This document shows positions 35,083-45,390 of a DNA stretch of 64,000 nucleotides, piece after piece. Made by a program: the position numbers and the translations under genes. Positions within the stretch are counted from its first letter, which is position 1; the number at the start of each line of letters is the position of its first letter. Below the pieces are notes generated by a model. The model saw only the letters and a list, made by a program, of their open reading frames with translations, was not told where the DNA came from and ran no database searches. The stretch covers positions 105,850,276-105,914,275 of the forward strand of contig NC_092048.1 in assembly GCF_003086295.3 (NCBI RefSeq), in the 5' to 3' direction. The stretch is from Arachis hypogaea. Its lineage: Eukaryota > Streptophyta > Magnoliopsida > Fabales > Fabaceae.

Positions 35083-37692
35083 ATGACAGGTAGGAGAGGA
35101 GGGACATCAACTCCTCCATATACCGAACCGGAAAGGACCCTTCATAGACTTAGAAGGGAAGCAAGAGGGAAGAGAGTAGTGGGAGAAGAGGAATCTGAAG
35201 GAGAATCTGAGGACAATTTTGAGGAAGCTCTAGATCTCAACATGGATAGAGAAGTTCACAACCATGAGAGAGCTGATGGAAACAATGCCATTCCTGAGAG
35301 GAGGGTTCTTAGTTCATACATAAACCCAACCTCTGGGAATTGTGGTAGTAGCATCCAGAAACCACCCATTCAGGCCAACAATTTTGAGCTCAAGCCACAG
35401 CTAATATCATTGGTAGAAAATCATTGTTCCTTTGGAGGAAGTGCTAACGAAGACCCAAACCAACATCTCACAAAATTCCTGAGAATTTGTGACACTGTGA
35501 AGTCCAATGGAGTCCAGGAAGATGCCTATAAACTGCTCTTGTTCCCATTTTCACTTAGGGACAAGGCAGCTAAGTGGCTGGAATCATTCCCAAGGGGGAG
35601 TCTAACCACATGGGATGAGGTGGAAGGCAAGTTTCTGGCACGTTTCTACCCTCCACAAAAGGTCAATAGGCTTCGATCTGAGGTCCAGACTTTTAGACAA
35701 CAAGATGGTGAAACTCTCTACGAGGCATGGGAGAGATTCAAGGACTTGACAAGGAAATGCCCACCAAACATGTTCCATGATTGGGTGCAATTGCACATCT
35801 TCTATGATGGGCTCTCTTATGAATCAAGGAAGGCTGTAGACCATTCATCAGGAGGTTCATTGAACAGGAAAAAGACCGTGGAAGAAGCCATTGAAGTGAT
35901 CGAGACAGTGGCTGAGAATGAGTACTACTATGCATCAGAAAGGCACAACACTAAGGGAGTCATGGAGCTGAACCATGTTGATACAATTCTAGCCCAAAAC
36001 AAGGTGTTTGCCAAGCAACTAGCAGAGCTTACCAGGCAATTAGAAACAAAGCAAGTGGCTGCAATACACACACAAGATCAAGAGGAAGTAGGCATTGAAG
36101 GAGGTGATTGGGATGAGGTTAACTATGTGGGAAACCAACAAAGGCAATCATATAATCCACACTCCAACACTTACAACCCAGGCTGGAGAAACCACCCAAA
36201 CTTTGGGTGGGGAAACCAACAAACCCAACCACAAAACCACAAACCTTACAACCACAACCAACAAAACAATTCCACATACCAAAACTCCAACCAAAGATCA
36301 TACCAAGCCACACAACACACTTACCCCCAATCATCATATCATGGCCAAAATAATCAACATACCCAACCTAATCCGAACCAACAATTTCAAGATCAATTAA
36401 ACCGGATGGAAGGAATGCTTGCAACCATGAGCCAAGACATAATTGAATTGAAGGCTTTTAAGGAAGAAGTAAATTCTAACTTGCAAAACCAAGGAGCTGC
36501 CATCCAGAAGCTAGAAAATCAAATTTTGTATTTGACTAAGCAAGCCCCTGGGACAAGCAGTTCTCATGCTGCCAAGGCTATTGCAAGGGAGGAATGTAAG
36601 GCCATAACCCTCAGAAGTGGAAAGAATCTAAAGGAGATTTCAAGGGAAACCACAGAGGATGAAGCAAAGGAAAATGTGAAAGACAAAGAACAAGGACAAT
36701 CTGTTACACCGTTTGCAACAAAAGAAAAAGAAAAAGAGGTCTTGAAGCCTTACACACCTAAAGCACCTTATCCTCAACGTTTGATGAAAAGTGAAAAGGA
36801 TGGCCAATTCTCCAGGTTCTTGGAGATTTTCAAGAAGCTTCAAATCAACATTCCCTTTGCTGAGGCAATAGAGCAAATGCCACTCTATGCAAAATTCTTA
36901 AAAGAATTAATGACCAAGAAGAGAAGCTGGAGAAATGAGGAAACTGTGTTGTTAACTGAAGAATGCAGTGCCATCATTCAGCACAAATTGCCTCAGAAAT
37001 TGAAGGACCCAGGCAGTTTCCAAATCCCCTGTATTATAGGAGAAGTCATGGTGGAGAAGGCCTTGTGTGATTTAGGGGCCAGCATCAATTTGATGTCGCT
37101 AACAATGATGAGAAGAATGAAGATTGAAGAAGCCAAACCAACAAGAATGGCCCTCCAATTGGCAGATCGAACTTTTAAATTCCCTCATGGGATAGTTGAG
37201 GATTTGTTGGTGAAAGTGGGAGAATTTATATTTCCTGCTGATTTTGTGGTGTTAGATATGGAGGAAGAAGCCAAAGCTTCAATAATTCTGGGAAGACCCT
37301 TCCTAGCTACTGCTGGAGCCATCATAGATGTACAAAAGGGTGAACTCACTCTTAGACTCCATGATGAGAAATTGGTGTTTAATGTATTCAAGGCAATGAG
37401 CTATCCATCAGAATCACTAAGGGAATGCATGAGGGTTGATGTAGTGGACATTGCAGTACAAGAAACTTTTGAGGAAACAATAAAGGAAGTAGCAGAGGAG
37501 GAGTTCACCAAGGATATTGAAGTTAGTGATATCAAGGATGATGACACAACTATGCTAAGCAGGCCAGAGAAAGTGAAAGAAGAAAAGGAAGCACCAAAAC
37601 CTGAGCTCAAAGCATTGCCCCCTAATCTCAAGTATGCATACTTGGGTAGTGATGAGAGTCACCCTGTTATCATTAGCTCGGCCTTGAGCTAA
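35083..37692 (+). CDS. gag-pro: Element A gag-protease polyprotein
   Basis: 869 residues. I start at the first true ATG (MTGRRGG); the frame is open further upstream but without ATG. The retrotransposon gag domain spans about residues 120-240 (KLLLFPFSLRDKAAKWL, LTTWDEVEGKFLARFYP, GETLYEAWERFKDL). A glutamine/asparagine-rich linker with NHPNFGWGNQQ follows; no CCHC knuckle is visible. The aspartic protease has DLGAS at residue 663, the usual variant in this lineage for DSGA/DTGA, and IILGRPFLAT near 733. It forms virus-like particles in the cytoplasm and matures the polyprotein. It ends at UAA 37690-37692, after which the same frame stays open into pol. Confidence 0.93.
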   Translation: MTGRRGGTSTPPYTEPERTLHRLRREARGKRVVGEEESEGESEDNFEEALDLNMDREVHNHERADGNNAIPERRVLSSYINPTSGNCGSSIQKPPIQANNFELKPQLISLVENHCSFGGSANEDPNQHLTKFLRICDTVKSNGVQEDAYKLLLFPFSLRDKAAKWLESFPRGSLTTWDEVEGKFLARFYPPQKVNRLRSEVQTFRQQDGETLYEAWERFKDLTRKCPPNMFHDWVQLHIFYDGLSYESRKAVDHSSGGSLNRKKTVEEAIEVIETVAENEYYYASERHNTKGVMELNHVDTILAQNKVFAKQLAELTRQLETKQVAAIHTQDQEEVGIEGGDWDEVNYVGNQQRQSYNPHSNTYNPGWRNHPNFGWGNQQTQPQNHKPYNHNQQNNSTYQNSNQRSYQATQHTYPQSSYHGQNNQHTQPNPNQQFQDQLNRMEGMLATMSQDIIELKAFKEEVNSNLQNQGAAIQKLENQILYLTKQAPGTSSSHAAKAIAREECKAITLRSGKNLKEISRETTEDEAKENVKDKEQGQSVTPFATKEKEKEVLKPYTPKAPYPQRLMKSEKDGQFSRFLEIFKKLQINIPFAEAIEQMPLYAKFLKELMTKKRSWRNEETVLLTEECSAIIQHKLPQKLKDPGSFQIPCIIGEVMVEKALCDLGASINLMSLTMMRRMKIEEAKPTRMALQLADRTFKFPHGIVEDLLVKVGEFIFPADFVVLDMEEEAKASIILGRPFLATAGAIIDVQKGELTLRLHDEKLVFNVFKAMSYPSESLRECMRVDVVDIAVQETFEETIKEVAEEEFTKDIEVSDIKDDDTTMLSRPEKVKEEKEAPKPELKALPPNLKYAYLGSDESHPVIISSALS

Positions 37693-40488
37693 GAACAGGA
37701 AGAAGAATTGATCAAGGTGCTGCAAACTCATCAAGATGCCATTGGATGGACCCTAGCTGATTTGAAGGGGATAAGTTCATCCATATGCATGCATAAAATC
37801 TTGTTAGAAGAAGATGCTAGACCCTCCATTCAAGCTCAGAGAAGATTGAATCCCGTCATGAAAGAAGTGGTACAAAAGGAAGTGAGGAAGTTATGGCAGG
37901 CAGGGGTAATATACCCCATTTCTGATAGCCCATGGGTTAGTCCCATCCATGTAGTGCCCAAGAAAGGTGGCATAACTGTGGTTCCAAATGAGAAGAACGA
38001 ACTCATACCCACAAGAACCGTTACTGGATGGAGGATGTGCATAGACTACAGGAAACTCAATGAAGCCACCAGAAAAGATCATTTTCCACTCCCATTCATG
38101 GATCAGATGCTTGAAAGGCTTGCCGGACATGCTTACTATTGCTTCTTGGATGGATATTCGGGCTACAACCAAATAGTAGTTGATCCTAGTGATCAAGAGA
38201 AAACATCATTTGTTTGTCCATATGGAGTTTTTGCTTATAGACGCATGCCCTTTGGGTTGTGCAATGCACCTGCCACTTTCCAAAGATGCATGCTGTCCAT
38301 CTTTTCGGACATGATTGAAAAATTCATTGAGGTCTTCATGGACGATTTTTCTGTGTTTGGGGATTCTTTTCCCAGCTGCCTACACCACCTTGCCTTGGTG
38401 CTTAAGAGGTGCCAAGAGACTAACCTAGTATTAAACTGGGAAAAGTGTCATTTCATGGTCACAGAAGGAATAGTCCTTGGCCACAAAATCTCTAATAGAG
38501 GCATGGAGGTGGACAGAGCTAAGGTGGAAATCATTGAAAAACTACCTCCACCAAGTAATGTCAAGGCAGTTAGAAGCTTTTTGGGACACGCTGGTTTTTA
38601 CAGAAGGTTTATTAGAGACTTTTCTAAAATAGCCAAACCTTTGAGTAACTTGCTTGTCTCTGATACACCCTTTGTATTTGATAAAAATTGCATGCTAGCC
38701 TATGATCTTTTGAAGCAAAAACTTTCCTCTGCACCTATCATTGCCCCACCTGATTGGAACTTACCTTTTGAACTGATGTGTGATGCATCAGACCTTGCTA
38801 TTGGGGCCGTGTTAGGACAAAGGAAAAACAATTTGGTGCATGTGATTTATTATGCCAGTAAAGTCTTGAATGCTAACCAAAAGAATTACACAACCACTGA
38901 AAAAGAACTCTTGGCAATAGTCTTTGCATTTGACAAATTTAGATCTTATCTCATTGGATCTAAAGTCATTGTCTTCACTGATCATTCAGCTTTAAAATAT
39001 TTACTTGCTAAACAAGAATCTAAACCAAGACTTATTAGATGGGTTCTTTTGTTGCAGGAATTTGACATTGAAATCAAAGACAAGAAGGGTGTAGAAAACA
39101 AGGTGGCAGATCATTTATCAAGGATACCATGTGAAGAAAGAAGCACGCAAAGCACACATGTAAATGAGTGCTTTCCTGATGAACAACTCATGGTAATTCA
39201 CAAAGCACCCTGGTTTGCAGACATAGCAAATTTCAAGGCCACTGGGAGTTTACCTTTGGAATTTAACAAACATCAAAGGAAGAAATTGGTAAATGATGCC
39301 AAATACTTCATCTGGGACGAACCATACTTGTTCAAAAAATGTTCCGATGGCATACTCAGAAGATGCATATCCGAGGAAGAAGGAAGGGAAGTTTTATGGG
39401 ACTGCCATGGCTCCACTTATGGAGGGCACTTTGCAGGAGAAAGAACAGCAGCTAAGGTGTTGCAGTGTGGTTTTTATTGGCCCACTATCTTCAAAGATGC
39501 AAAAGAATTAGTGAAGCACTGCCATGAATGCCAGAAAGCTGGGAACTTGCCAAGAAGAAATGAAATGCCACAACAATTCATTCTGGAACTTGAATTGTTT
39601 GATGTATGGGGGATAGATTTCATGGGACCATTTCCCTCCTCATACTCAAACAATTACATTCTTGTGGCAGTAGACTATGTCTCCAAATGGGTTGAAGCAA
39701 TAGCAACTCCAACCAATGATAATAAGGTAGTCATGAACTTCCTCAGAAAACACATTTTTTGCCGTTTTGGGGTTCCAAGAGCAATCATCAGTGATGGAGG
39801 AAGCCACTTCTGCAACAAACCATTAGAGGCATTGCTTCTAAAATATGGAGTCAAACACAGGGTAGCCACACCATACCATCCACAGACAAGTGGGCAAGCC
39901 GAAATATCTAACAGAGAACTCAAAAGAATCCTGGAAAAGACTGTGGGAACTTCAAGGAAGGACTGGTCGATTAAGCTAGATGATGCTCTTTGGGCATATA
40001 GGACAGCTTTCAAAACACCAATTGGAATGTCGCCTTACCAACTAGTATATGGAAAAGCTTGCCATCTGCCACTGGAGTTGGAGCACAAGGCATACTGGGC
40101 CTTGAAACTTCTGAACTTGGATAACAAAGCCGCTGGAGAAAGAAGGATGTTGCAAATTCAAGAGTTGGAAGAATTCAGAGCGGAAGCTTATGAGAATGCC
40201 AAAATTTACAAAGAAAGAGCAAAGAAGAAGCATGACAGCAACATAGCCCCAAGGAAATTTGAAGAAGGGCAAAAAGTATTGCTCTACAATTCTAGGCTGA
40301 AGCTATTTCCAGGGAAGCTAAAATCAAGGTGGTCTGGACCATTCCTTGTCACCAAGGTCTCCAATTATGGACAAGTAGAAATCATGGAAGAAAAGTCACA
40401 ACGAACCTTCATTGTTAATGGTCAAAGACTCAAACATTACTTGGGAGATGTGGAGGAGAAGGACAAAGTTAAATATCACCTCAACTGA
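37693..40488 (+). CDS. pol: Element A pol: reverse transcriptase, RNase H, integrase
   Basis: About 931 codons in the same frame as gag-pro, beginning right after its UAA; there is no suitable ATG near the start, so expression probably needs read-through. [18 protein letters not shown] and the catalytic FMDD at 38335-38346 (FMDDFSVFG, typical of Athila). RNase [35 protein letters not shown]. Integrase: zinc-binding H...H...CHEC near 39430-39530, then the D,D,E core ([26 protein letters not shown]). The C-terminal module has [12 protein letters not shown] and ends near RLKHYLG. No internal stop or frameshift. It copies the RNA to DNA and inserts it. Confidence 0.95.
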   Translation, partial: EQEEELIKVLQTHQDAIGWTLADLKGISSSICMHKILLEEDARPSIQAQRRLNPVMKEVVQKEVRKLWQAGVIYPISDSPWVSPIHVVPKKGGITVVPNEKNELIPTRTVTGWRMCIDYRKLNEATRKDHFPLPFMDQMLERLAGHAYYCFLDGYSGYNQIVVDPSDQEKTSFVCPYGVFAYRRMPFGLCNAPATFQRCMLSIFSDMIEKFIEVFMDDFSVFGDSFPSCLHHLALVLKRCQETNLVLNWEKCHFMVTEGIVLGHKISNRGMEVDRAKVEIIEKLPPPSNVKAVRSFLGHAGFYRRFIRDFSKIAKPLSNLLVSDTPFVFDKNCMLAYDLLKQKLSSAPIIAPPDWNLPFELMCDASDLAIGAVLGQRKNNLVHVIYYASKVLNANQKNYTTTEKELLAIVFAFDKFRSYLIGSKVIVFTDHSALKYLLAKQESKPRLIRWVLLLQEFDIEIKDKKGVENKVADHLSRIPCEERSTQSTHVNECFPDEQLMVIHKAPWFADIANFKATGSLPLEFNKHQRKKLVNDAKYFIWDEPYLFKKCSDGILRRCISEEEGREVLWDCHGSTYGGHFAGERTAAKVLQCGFYWPTIFKDAKELVKHCHECQKAGNLPRRNEMPQQFILELELFDVWGIDFMGPFPSSYSNNYILVAVDYVSKWVEAIATPTNDNKVVMNFLRKHIFCRFGVPRAIISDGGSHFCNKPLEALLLKYGVKHRVATPYHPQTSGQAEISNRELKRILEKTVGTSRKDWSIKLDDALWAYRTAFKTPIGMSPYQLVYGKACHLPLELEHKAYWALKLLNLDNKAAGERRMLQIQELEEFRAEAYENAKIYKERAKKKHDSNIAPRKFEEGQKVLLYNSRLKLFPGKLKSRWSGPFLVTKVSNYGQVEIMEEKSQRTFIVNGQRLKHYLGDVEEKDKVKYHLN

Positions 40489-40499
40489 GGAAGCTGACC

Positions 40500-40546
40500 G
40501 TCAAGCTAATGACGTTAAAGAAGCGCTTGTTGGGAGGCAACCCAAC
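40500..40546 (+). other. Conserved two-hairpin motif after pol stop (element A)
   Basis: Stem 1 GTCA/TGAC (40500-40503, 40510-40513), self-complementary AAGCGCTT (40521-40528), stem 2 GTTGGG-AGGCAA-CCCAAC (40529-40546). Starts 11 bases after the stop codon. Function unknown. Confidence 0.75.
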
Positions 40547-42128
40547 CTGAGGTAATACCTTGTTGCTGTTTCTTTTATTTGTTTCAATAAAAAGGGTAAA
40601 GTAGTTTCTGTGCATTGCAAAGAATTAAGTTTGGTGTTTCACACCAAACAATGAATTCATGGATCAATAAGTCAAAGGGGAATGTGTAACTCTAAGTTTG
40701 GTGTTCCACCATAAAGATCAACTGAACACAACAACCTTTGAATTATATGAAAGGAACAACTATTCTAAGCAGTCACAGAAGTGCTTAAAACCCTTAGTAG
40801 CAACATCATTCCAAGATAACTCAAGGATTCAAAGAACAGAGAGAAGTAAGTGGGAGACTAAGTTTGGTGTTCACACACCAACCTAAGAATCCGATACTTA
40901 CCCACACATAGTTGAGCTAACTACTCAAGTGCTTGAGAAGCAAGCAACTTCATTACTCTTTGCAGGAAAGGAAACAAGAACCTTAGAGCATGAAGCAACA
41001 TTTAGGAAGAAGAAGGAGAAATCAAATTGTTTCCTGACAACAAAGAGAAAACAAGGAATTTCACAAGGTGGTATTGTCCCTTAATAATTCTTTAAAAAGG
41101 GCAAACAAAAGCATGCGTGTTCTGGTTTAAACTGTAAATGTTGAATCTTTCTGGAATGTGTAGTTTGTTTTAGTATGTCTGTTTATTAAGTGCTTTGAAT
41201 AAAGTGAATGCCTAGATGTTTGGATATAACTTCACCTTCTTAAACAAGTGCGTGCCATGCTTGTTCTGTTTCCAAAAATAAAAGAAAAGTTTGAACAAAA
41301 GTAACTTGGCTAAATTAGTGACAAATCAAGTAGAATTAAGTGGTGGTATGCATGCTTGATTGTTTAGTCACATCACTAAAATTAGAGTGTAGAATTATCA
41401 TTTTTTATGTAGAAGTAAAAATTGTCTATGGATCTTGATGAATAAATGTCTTTGGCCATGAAAAAGAAAGAAAAAGGAAAAGAAAAAGCCACGGAAAAAG
41501 GCAACCAAAAAGCAAAAAAATTGAGAAAATAAGCTAGGCACCAATGGTTTGAACTTCTGAGACAAATGCCTGTGGTGTTTATGTATTAAGGATATGCTTG
41601 GATGAATAGGTTCTGAGGAGTGTTTCAACACTTGGTAACTTGGGTTAACTAACCCGGGATTATCAACCAAAAGTCCATTATCAAGAGCAACCTCAATACA
41701 AAACATTTAGTCACACAAAGAGGTGCTGGGCACCAATGTCTCAAGAAGAAATGTGAATTAAAATGCCTAAAGTGGATATGTGTAGTGCACTGATAAGAAA
41801 AAGAAAAGGCCAAAGGCTTGTGCAACACATGACACTAAGCAAACAAGGAGCAAAAGAAGCTCTAAGAAAAAGAAAAGAAAAACAAAAGAAAAGTGCCAAA
41901 GACATAAGAATAACAGGAGGCCATAGCAATTTTTGACGGATGCAATGAAAAAGTGACAATCCTACCTGATAAGTATGAAAAAGTGATGCTGCAACTTTCT
42001 GCATAGAACCCTTCTGATGAACTTTAAATGCTTGCTAATATAGCCAATGTAATTACTTTCTGTTCATACTGTCTTCTCAAATAACTCAGGACTTGCTTAG
42101 GGACAAGCAAGTATTAAGTTTGGTGTTG
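40547..42128 (+). other. Element A 3' non-coding region with PPT-like repeats
   Basis: No supported ORF. TAAGTTTGGTGT occurs near 40626, 40692, 40859 and finally 42115-42126 next to the LTR, where it serves as the polypurine-like tract. TGTGGTGTTTATGTAT at 41571-41586 and the hairpin-like GGTTAACTAACC near 41644 are shared with C2, and the former with B. Confidence 0.7.
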
Positions 42129-44527
42129 TGATGCCAAGGCATCATAGGCTAGTTTCACTAGCATTTTTCTGTTAGTTTTAGTTGTTTTATGCATTTTCTT
42201 GAGCTTAAAGTAACCAAAAATGGTTAAATGAAGAACAAAGTAATGAACCATCCAAACAATATGATTTTGATACAAATTCCATGAGTTTTAGTTATATTAC
42301 TTAAATGCTATGAATGAAAGATTTCTCATGAAATTTTGCAAGACTTTGATGCAATTGTTTGGATGATTTCAGGGAAGAAGAGGCTAAGCAAGGAAGCAAC
42401 AAAATCAATAAAGGAAGCTTGAATATCACATGTGGAGTTTAAGTTCCAGTTTAAGCCTAAACTGGAGCTTAAACGCCAAAATCATGAAGGATAAGAAATG
42501 CTGGGATTGAAGTTTAACCTCCAGTTTGACCTCAAACTGGAGGTTAAACGCCAGAATGAAAAGCCTCACTTAAGGAGCATTCCACGTTTAACCTCCAGTT
42601 TGACCTCAAACTGGAGGTTAAACGCCAGAATGAGTATGCCACCCAGGGAGGAGTTCCACGTTTAACCTCCAGTTTGACCTCAAACTGGAGGTTAAACGCC
42701 AGAACCAGGAAGAGTACCAGGGGCCATTCCACGTTTAAGCTCCAGTTTGACTCAAACTGGAGCTTAAACGTGTTCGATAGTTTTCTCACTCCAGGGTTGC
42801 TCTCTCCATCTCCACGTTTAACCTCCAGTTTGACCCCAAACTGGAGGTTAAACGTGTTCGACACCTCCAGGGCCACCATTCCAAGCTTCCACGTTTAACC
42901 TCCAGTTTGACCTCAAACTGGAGGTTAAACGTGTTCGACCTCCAGTATGCCTACACCCCTTTCCACGTTTAACCTCCAGTTTGACCTCAAACTGGAGGTT
43001 AAACGTGTTCGACCTCCAGGATGCCTCATTCCTTTTCCACGTTTAACCTCCAGTTTAACCTTAAACTGGAGGTTAAACGTGTTCGACTACATTACTCTCC
43101 AGGGCTACCATTCTTCCATTTCCACGTTTAAGCTTCAGTTTAACCTTAAACTGAAGCTTAAACGTGCTTCTACAAATGGCCTCACTGGAAGTGTCTGGCG
43201 TTTAAGCTGCAGTTTAAGCTTAAACTACAACTTAAACGCCACTCTTGAAAAAGGTTTCTGGGCCAAAAATATTGTGATTTAAGTTAGTCTTTGAGCACAA
43301 TTATTAACTTAAGCTTACTTTGGTATGAAACCCAATTGAATATCATGGTTTATGGGATTGGGCCTGAAGGATTGATGAGTTTGAAATCTCAATTTATTGA
43401 GTCATGTGTCATTATTTGATTATCACTAAGTTGGCTCAATAAATGTTACAGGACTTGGATCAACAACCTCATCAAGATTATGGATCATAAACCCAAGGCA
43501 AAAGGAAAGCAAGGAGAGGCCTCAAAGCCCAAGAAGCACAACTGAAGCTCAATATAGAAAGTGTATAAATAGGATAGAAGTTAAGTTAGAGAGGACTTTT
43601 TACTTTCACTTTTAGCTAGTTTCCTTTTCTTTGTAATTGAATTCAGAGCTATGATTCACTAAACCCCCTTCATTGGGTTAGGGAGCTCTATTATAATTCA
43701 ATGAATCAATAATAGTTTATCTTCTTCTTCAACCTTTTCTCTTGAATTTTGTTAGAAAGCTTCTCGATCTAATTCCATTGAGTAGTTGTCTTGGGAAAGA
43801 GACTACTCATACTTGGAATCCTTCGGAGCCTTGGGAAAGGAATGGAGGATTCATGCTAGAGAAGCTTTCTCACAGTGGATTGGATTGGGGTTTGGATGGA
43901 TATTGTGACATGTAATCCTACCAAATTGTGGTTCATGAAATTGTGTGGTATAATCAGTGATCAAGCATCATCTCTTCTTATGAACATTTAAACCAAGGGA
44001 TTGGGAATTTGTTTGTTTTTAGAGAGCATTGGTGAGCCAAGGAATTGGGATCCAATCATATAAGATTGCCAAGCAAAATTCAATGAATGCATTGGTTGAG
44101 GAAGAGATTTACATGTTTTGATTCGGAGATTTCAATATCTCCTAAACCCAATGAATTCCCCATTTCTGATTTCCACTTTCTCTTTACATTCTGCAATTCA
44201 ATTCTTGCAATCATCCCCATTCCCTTTTAATTTCAGCAATTTACATTCTGCTCTTTAATTCATGCAATTTAAGATTCAGCCATTTAATTTTCTTGTCATT
44301 TACTTTTCCCGCCAATTTTACATTCCGCAATTATCATCTCAAATCTTGATTCCGCTCAACTAGAACACACTTCTAATCCGAATTGCTCACTCAACCAATC
44401 CTTGTTGGATTCGACCTCACTCTATTGTGAGTTTTTACTTGACGACGATAACCGGTGCACTTGCCGGAAGGAATTTTGCCGATCGTGCAATTTCCTAAAT
44501 CGTAGCATAACACATTTATGCGCATCA
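42129..44527 (+). repeat. Element A 3' LTR
   Basis: 2399 bp, same length as the 5' LTR. Palindrome array at 42433-43243; TATA box at 43564-43571. Confidence 0.95.
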
Positions 44528-44532
44528 GAGGG
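44528..44532. repeat. Right target-site duplication GAGGG of element A
   Basis: Equals 32396-32400; lies in a purine-rich run. Confidence 0.9.
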
Positions 44533-45323
44533 GGGAAGAAGAAGAAAGAAGAAGAAAGAAGGGGGAGGAGGAAGGGGGGTCGGTGGTGGCGGCGTCTGGG
44601 AGGTCGGCGGCGTCTGGGGGTGGCGGTGATGGTGGCTGGATGGTGGTGGTTGGATTGGAGGGGAAGAGAGGGAGGAGAGGGTTTTAGGGGTCGACTGATA
44701 GGGTTCGCGTGGTTGGGGGGTTATAAATTTGAACCCACGCGGCCGCGTGGGGCACGCGGTCGCGTGGCTGGAGCGAAATGGGGGGTGACGCGATCGAATG
44801 GAAGGCAAAAAAAAGATTAATGACGCGATCGCCTGGCACATGCGATCGCGTCGCTGGGATTTGTGCTAAACGCACGAATCCAGCGTCGTTTCAGTGCAAC
44901 TCTCTGTCTCCTTTGGGGTGTTCGTGCAATCCATGCGACGCGGTTACGTCGCTCACGCGGTCGAGTGGGATTGGTTGTGTGCAAGTGACGCGATCGCGTG
45001 GGTTACGCGATCGCGTAGGTCATTTGTGCAAAACGTACAATGGCCGCATGATTCCAGCCTAACTTTCTGGACGTTGGATCTTTACACCGATCTCCAGGTC
45101 ACGCAGCCGCGTGGATGACGCGGTCGCGTGGGAAGTGTATTTTCACCATTTGACGTGATCGCATGGATGATGCGGTCGCGTCGCGCACCCCTTTTTTTTA
45201 TGCAGTATGCAGAATGCAATGATTAATATGAATGCGATGCAAAATTCCAGGTTCAATATTATAAAATAAAATAAAACTTGAAAACAAACGAAATAAAAAT
45301 TGAAAAATGAACGATCATACCAT
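44528..45323 (-). mobile_element. R1 CG-rich zone between A and ORF1
   Basis: 44533-44690 is G-rich low complexity; 44735-45185 carries ACGCGGCCGCGT-type boxes on both strands. Apparent ORFs are composition artefacts. Equivalent to 28015-28560 in N1. Confidence 0.75.
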
Positions 45324-45373
45324 GCTGGGTTGTCTCCCACCTAGTACTTTTAGTTAAAGTCCTTAAGTTGGAC
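45324..45373 (-). other. Conserved two-hairpin motif after ORF1 stop (R1)
   Basis: Sense stem 1 GTCC/GGAC and stem 2 GGTGGG-AGACAA-CCCAGC with one mismatched pair. It lies 17 bases after the ORF1 stop. Confidence 0.65.
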
Positions 45374-45390
45374 ATTGGAGGGGCTTCCTG

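Larger units (their letters stand above)
32401..44527 (+). mobile_element. Element A: complete autonomous Athila-like retrotransposon
   Basis: 12,127 bp with equal 2399-bp LTRs, a perfect-length tRNA-Asp primer site, gag-protease and RT/RNase H/integrase ORFs, a 3' non-coding region and target duplications GAGGG. By eye the LTRs differ at only two sites (33964/43692 region G/A; 34677/44405 region G/T), so insertion was very recent. There is no ORF2. It is the likeliest source of enzymes in this window. Confidence 0.95.

Noticed and set aside
36095..36400. Threonine/asparagine/histidine-rich ORF inside gag-pro
   Set aside because: An out-of-frame reading of the Gln/Asn-rich linker of element A gag.
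44528..44690. Host gene exon encoding a proline-rich protein, or a functional G-quadruplex
   Set aside because: G-rich low complexity within R1, interrupted by element A; the ORFs on both strands follow from composition. Quadruplex potential exists but there is no evidence of use.
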